This document shows, piece after piece, positions 60,742 through 64,000 of a stretch of 64,000 nt of DNA (the stretch's first letter is position 1; every line of letters begins with the position of its first letter). Position numbers and translations under genes: made by a program. Under the pieces are notes generated by a model. That model was not told where the DNA came from. It ran no database searches and was given only the letters and a program-made list of their open reading frames with translations. The DNA lies in assembly GCF_001051235.1 (NCBI RefSeq), contig NZ_CBTJ020000102.1, forward strand, positions 1-64,000. Reading direction: 5' to 3'. The stretch comes from Candidatus Competibacter denitrificans Run_A_D11 (GTDB taxonomy: Bacteria; Pseudomonadota; Gammaproteobacteria; Competibacterales; Competibacteraceae).

Positions 60742-61170
60742 ATGAGCAGCATCATTCCTATTGATTTACGCTACACCGAAAGCCACGAATGGGCGCGTGC
60801 CGACGACCATGGCACCATCCTCGTCGGCATCACCGATCACGCCCAGCACCTGTTGGGCGATCTGGTGTTCGTCGAAATCCCGGAAGTGGGCCGCGCGGTG
60901 GCTGCCACTGAAGCCTGTGCAGTGGTGGAGTCAGTCAAAGCCGCATCGGATATCTACAGTCCCTTGGATGGAGTGATCATCGAAGTCAACGAGATGTTGG
61001 CGGATAATCCAGAGTTGATTAACGAGGACCCGTATGGCGAGGGCTGGATCTTCCGGTTGAAAACGTCTGCAAGTTTAACCACCTTGCTGGATGCTGCTGC
61101 CTATGCGGCCATTGCCACCGCCGATGGAGACGAAGACCCAGGGACTCTGGCTAATCCTGCTTTGGTTTGA
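60742..61170 (+). CDS. gcvH: GcvH, glycine cleavage system H protein
   Basis: 142 residues from ATG 60742 (MSSIIPIDL), with TTGGAGGAG upstream. The lipoyl-carrying K66 lies in VESVKAASD. The core [32 protein letters not shown] is intact. The C-terminal 15 residues extend past the usual end. The partner genes gcvT and gcvP are not in the window. Confidence 0.95.
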   Translation: MSSIIPIDLRYTESHEWARADDHGTILVGITDHAQHLLGDLVFVEIPEVGRAVAATEACAVVESVKAASDIYSPLDGVIIEVNEMLADNPELINEDPYGEGWIFRLKTSASLTTLLDAAAYAAIATADGDEDPGTLANPALV

Positions 61171-61326
61171 GGTGAAGCGTTGGCTTAATGCAACACGGCT
61201 CGTGTTTCATTAAGCGCCGTTGGGAAAATAGCGCTAGACTTCAAGGGCCGGGGCAACGCCTGAATCGGATCGGCGATGCCAAAAGCTCGTTGTTCGAACC
61301 GTCAACATTTTCAGGAGCGCTACTTC

Positions 61327-61827
61327 ATGGCAACCATCACGTTCAAAGGTAATCCCGTGAACACCAACGGCGACTTGCCGGCTGTCGGCGCCGCCGCGCC
61401 CGATTTCAAATTGGTGACCGCTGATCTTAAAGATGTGACGCTGGCCGATTTCGCCGGCAAGAAAAAGCTCATCAGCATCGTCCCCAGTCTTGATACCTCG
61501 GTGTGTGCGCTGTCCACCCGCAAGCTCAATGAAGAATCCAAGCAGCATCCTAATGCGGTCGTGCTGATCGTTTCCACCGATCTGCCTTTCGCGCAAAAGC
61601 GGTTTTGCGACAACGAAGGCTTAAACAACGTCGTCCCGCTGTCGATGATGCGCTCGCGCAATTTCGCCAAAGATTATGGCGTTCTTCAGGAAAGCGGCCC
61701 GCTGGCCGGTTTGACCGCGCGCGCTGTAGTGGTATTGGATGAAAATAACCGTGTCCGCTATACCGAACTGGTGCCGGAAATCGCCCAGGAACCCAACTAT
61801 GCGGCGGCACTGGCGGCATTAGGATAA
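61327..61827 (+). CDS. tpx: Tpx, thiol peroxidase
   Basis: 166 residues. Atypical 2-Cys peroxiredoxin: peroxidatic C60 ([11 protein letters not shown]) and resolving C94 (KRFCDNEG), matching E. coli C61 and C95. It reduces peroxides with thioredoxin. The ATG at 61327 (MATITFKG) fits the family; a frame from 61276 would add 17 residues. Confidence 0.97.
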   Translation: MATITFKGNPVNTNGDLPAVGAAAPDFKLVTADLKDVTLADFAGKKKLISIVPSLDTSVCALSTRKLNEESKQHPNAVVLIVSTDLPFAQKRFCDNEGLNNVVPLSMMRSRNFAKDYGVLQESGPLAGLTARAVVVLDENNRVRYTELVPEIAQEPNYAAALAALG

Positions 61828-61906
61828 AGCGGTACTCAATCATTGGCCTGGCATTACAACAGAGATCGGCTGGATGCCAGGTACGGATCGACTCATTGAC
61901 GACTGA

Positions 61907-63283
<1,377 letters not shown>

Positions 63284-63342
63284 CATTTCGCTGATTCGAT
63301 TGATTTTTAAAACGTAATATCAACGCGAGGGAGGTTTACGAT

Positions 63343-63696
63343 ATGAAAAAACCCAGTTTTTTATTGGCTGTATTGGGGGGATTACTACTTTGGAGCCATG
63401 CGTCAGTCATGGCCGCACCGCCGGGCATTTTAGAATCCACGATCAAATTGCCGATGGGTAATGAGCGCTATGGCTGCTGCTTGGTTAAAAGCAGCCAAGG
63501 TTACGATGTATGGGAATATCAAGATGAAGTGTCTTACCTGAAGTGCTATCGGCAAGCGCGCCTGGCAGGAGAGCCTTGGGTCTTTTCCAATAATCAAAAA
63601 TACGAATTTCATCAAGGTAAGCGCTGCGACACATTACAAGACAAAACCCGTGAATTTATCCCCACGCCGTGGGCGTTGGATTATCGCAATGGTTAA
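63343..63696 (+). CDS. Small secreted protein with four cysteines, unknown
   Basis: 117 residues. A signal peptide (1-24, SVMA) is followed by a mature part with four cysteines, GCC near 44-46, one near 67 (LKCYRQ) and one near 94 (KRCDTL), likely forming two disulphides. No family was recognised. A strong GAGGGAGG site precedes the start. It stands between purB and a PurD-like gene. Confidence 0.75.
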   Translation: MKKPSFLLAVLGGLLLWSHASVMAAPPGILESTIKLPMGNERYGCCLVKSSQGYDVWEYQDEVSYLKCYRQARLAGEPWVFSNNQKYEFHQGKRCDTLQDKTREFIPTPWALDYRNG

Positions 63697-63745
63697 TAGC
63701 CATTTGATCGATCTTCCTTAACGTGCATGAAGCAGTCGGCTACTC

Positions 63746-64000
63746 ATGTCTAACAAACGCTTTCTCTTCGTGTCCTGGGATAGTCTGATCGGGGACATTG
63801 CCTGGCAGACCGTCAAGGAAGGTCATGAGGTCAAGTATTACATCCAAAACCCCGAGGAGCGGGAAATTGCCGACGGCTTTGTGCCCAAAACCGACGACTG
63901 GCGGCAAGAGGTCGATTGGGCCGATGTGATTGTGTTCGATGACGTGCTTGGCATGGGTAGCTTGGCCGAGGAATTGCGCCGCAACGGAAAGCTGGTGGGC
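63746..64000 (+). CDS. PurD-like protein, N-terminal 85 residues (cut by window edge)
   Basis: Starts at ATG 63746 (MSNKRFLFVSWDSLIG) and runs off the right end. Similar beginnings, with WDSLIGDIAW and EGHEVKYYIQ, occur in a PurD-like ATP-grasp branch (phosphoribosylamine-glycine ligase) that differs from the usual gammaproteobacterial PurD. Nearby purB gives weak support for a purine role. Without the rest, the ATP-grasp core cannot be checked. Confidence 0.55.
   Translation, partial: MSNKRFLFVSWDSLIGDIAWQTVKEGHEVKYYIQNPEEREIADGFVPKTDDWRQEVDWADVIVFDDVLGMGSLAEELRRNGKLVG

Overview
The window reads as a chromosomal segment of a gammaproteobacterium. The evidence is a complete tol-pal cluster followed by tRNA-Lys (an arrangement also seen in E. 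coli), yebC-ruvC-ruvA-ruvB, lptD-surA-rsmA with the divergent amgK-murU pair as in pseudomonads, and glnA-ntrB-ntrC with NtrC-type sites. Base composition and the mix of genes would fit an environmental, possibly Competibacter-like lineage, but that placement is inference.

Layout. 1-220: the start of a transposase gene running off the left edge, with a near-perfect palindrome that probably belongs to an insertion-sequence end. 329-6425 (minus): ybgC-tolQ-tolR-tolA-tolB-pal-cpoB, tRNA-Lys(UUU) and a terminator. 6493-6975 (plus): a small secreted EF-hand protein. 6980-10004 (minus): yebC-ruvC-ruvA-ruvB. 10638-14026 (plus): a divergent membrane pyrophosphatase and an unknown conserved-looking gene, then a decayed sigma-54 activator fragment and a convergent lipase-like gene. 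15217-16993 (plus): nrtR-nadA behind a palindromic operator. 17081-21572 (minus): gdt1-like transporter, rarD and a PAS-PAS-GAF-GGDEF-EAL protein.

21753-37766 (minus) is the most unusual part: a 4026-residue secreted DUF11-repeat protein ending in an IPTL-CTERM sorting signal, directly followed by a short exosortase H, its associated membrane protein, and then an XPB-type helicase with a Bax1-like (DUF790) nuclease. The giant protein contains a 9-domain superrepeat present twice in the same order. Exosortase H would cut and anchor the giant protein at the cell surface. The helicase and nuclease look like a DNA repair pair and are probably only physically linked to the exosortase genes.

37997-46389: a glycosyltransferase, then minus-strand genes for a TPR protein, CnoX, FdxA, YajD, RsmA, SurA and LptD. 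46442-49381 (plus): amgK-murU (cell-wall sugar recycling), a DUF2970 protein and a peptidoglycan-binding-like protein. 49446-54788 (minus): GST, trmL, ntrC, ntrB, glnA, a nitrogen-regulated unit with two NtrC-type enhancer sites and a sigma-54-like promoter. 55089-60407: a small metal-binding protein, OmpW, a GspE/PilB-type ATPase and UvrD. 60742-64000 (plus): gcvH, tpx, purB, a small secreted cysteine protein and the start of a PurD-like gene cut by the right edge.

No CRISPR array, rRNA, prophage or complete insertion sequence was seen.
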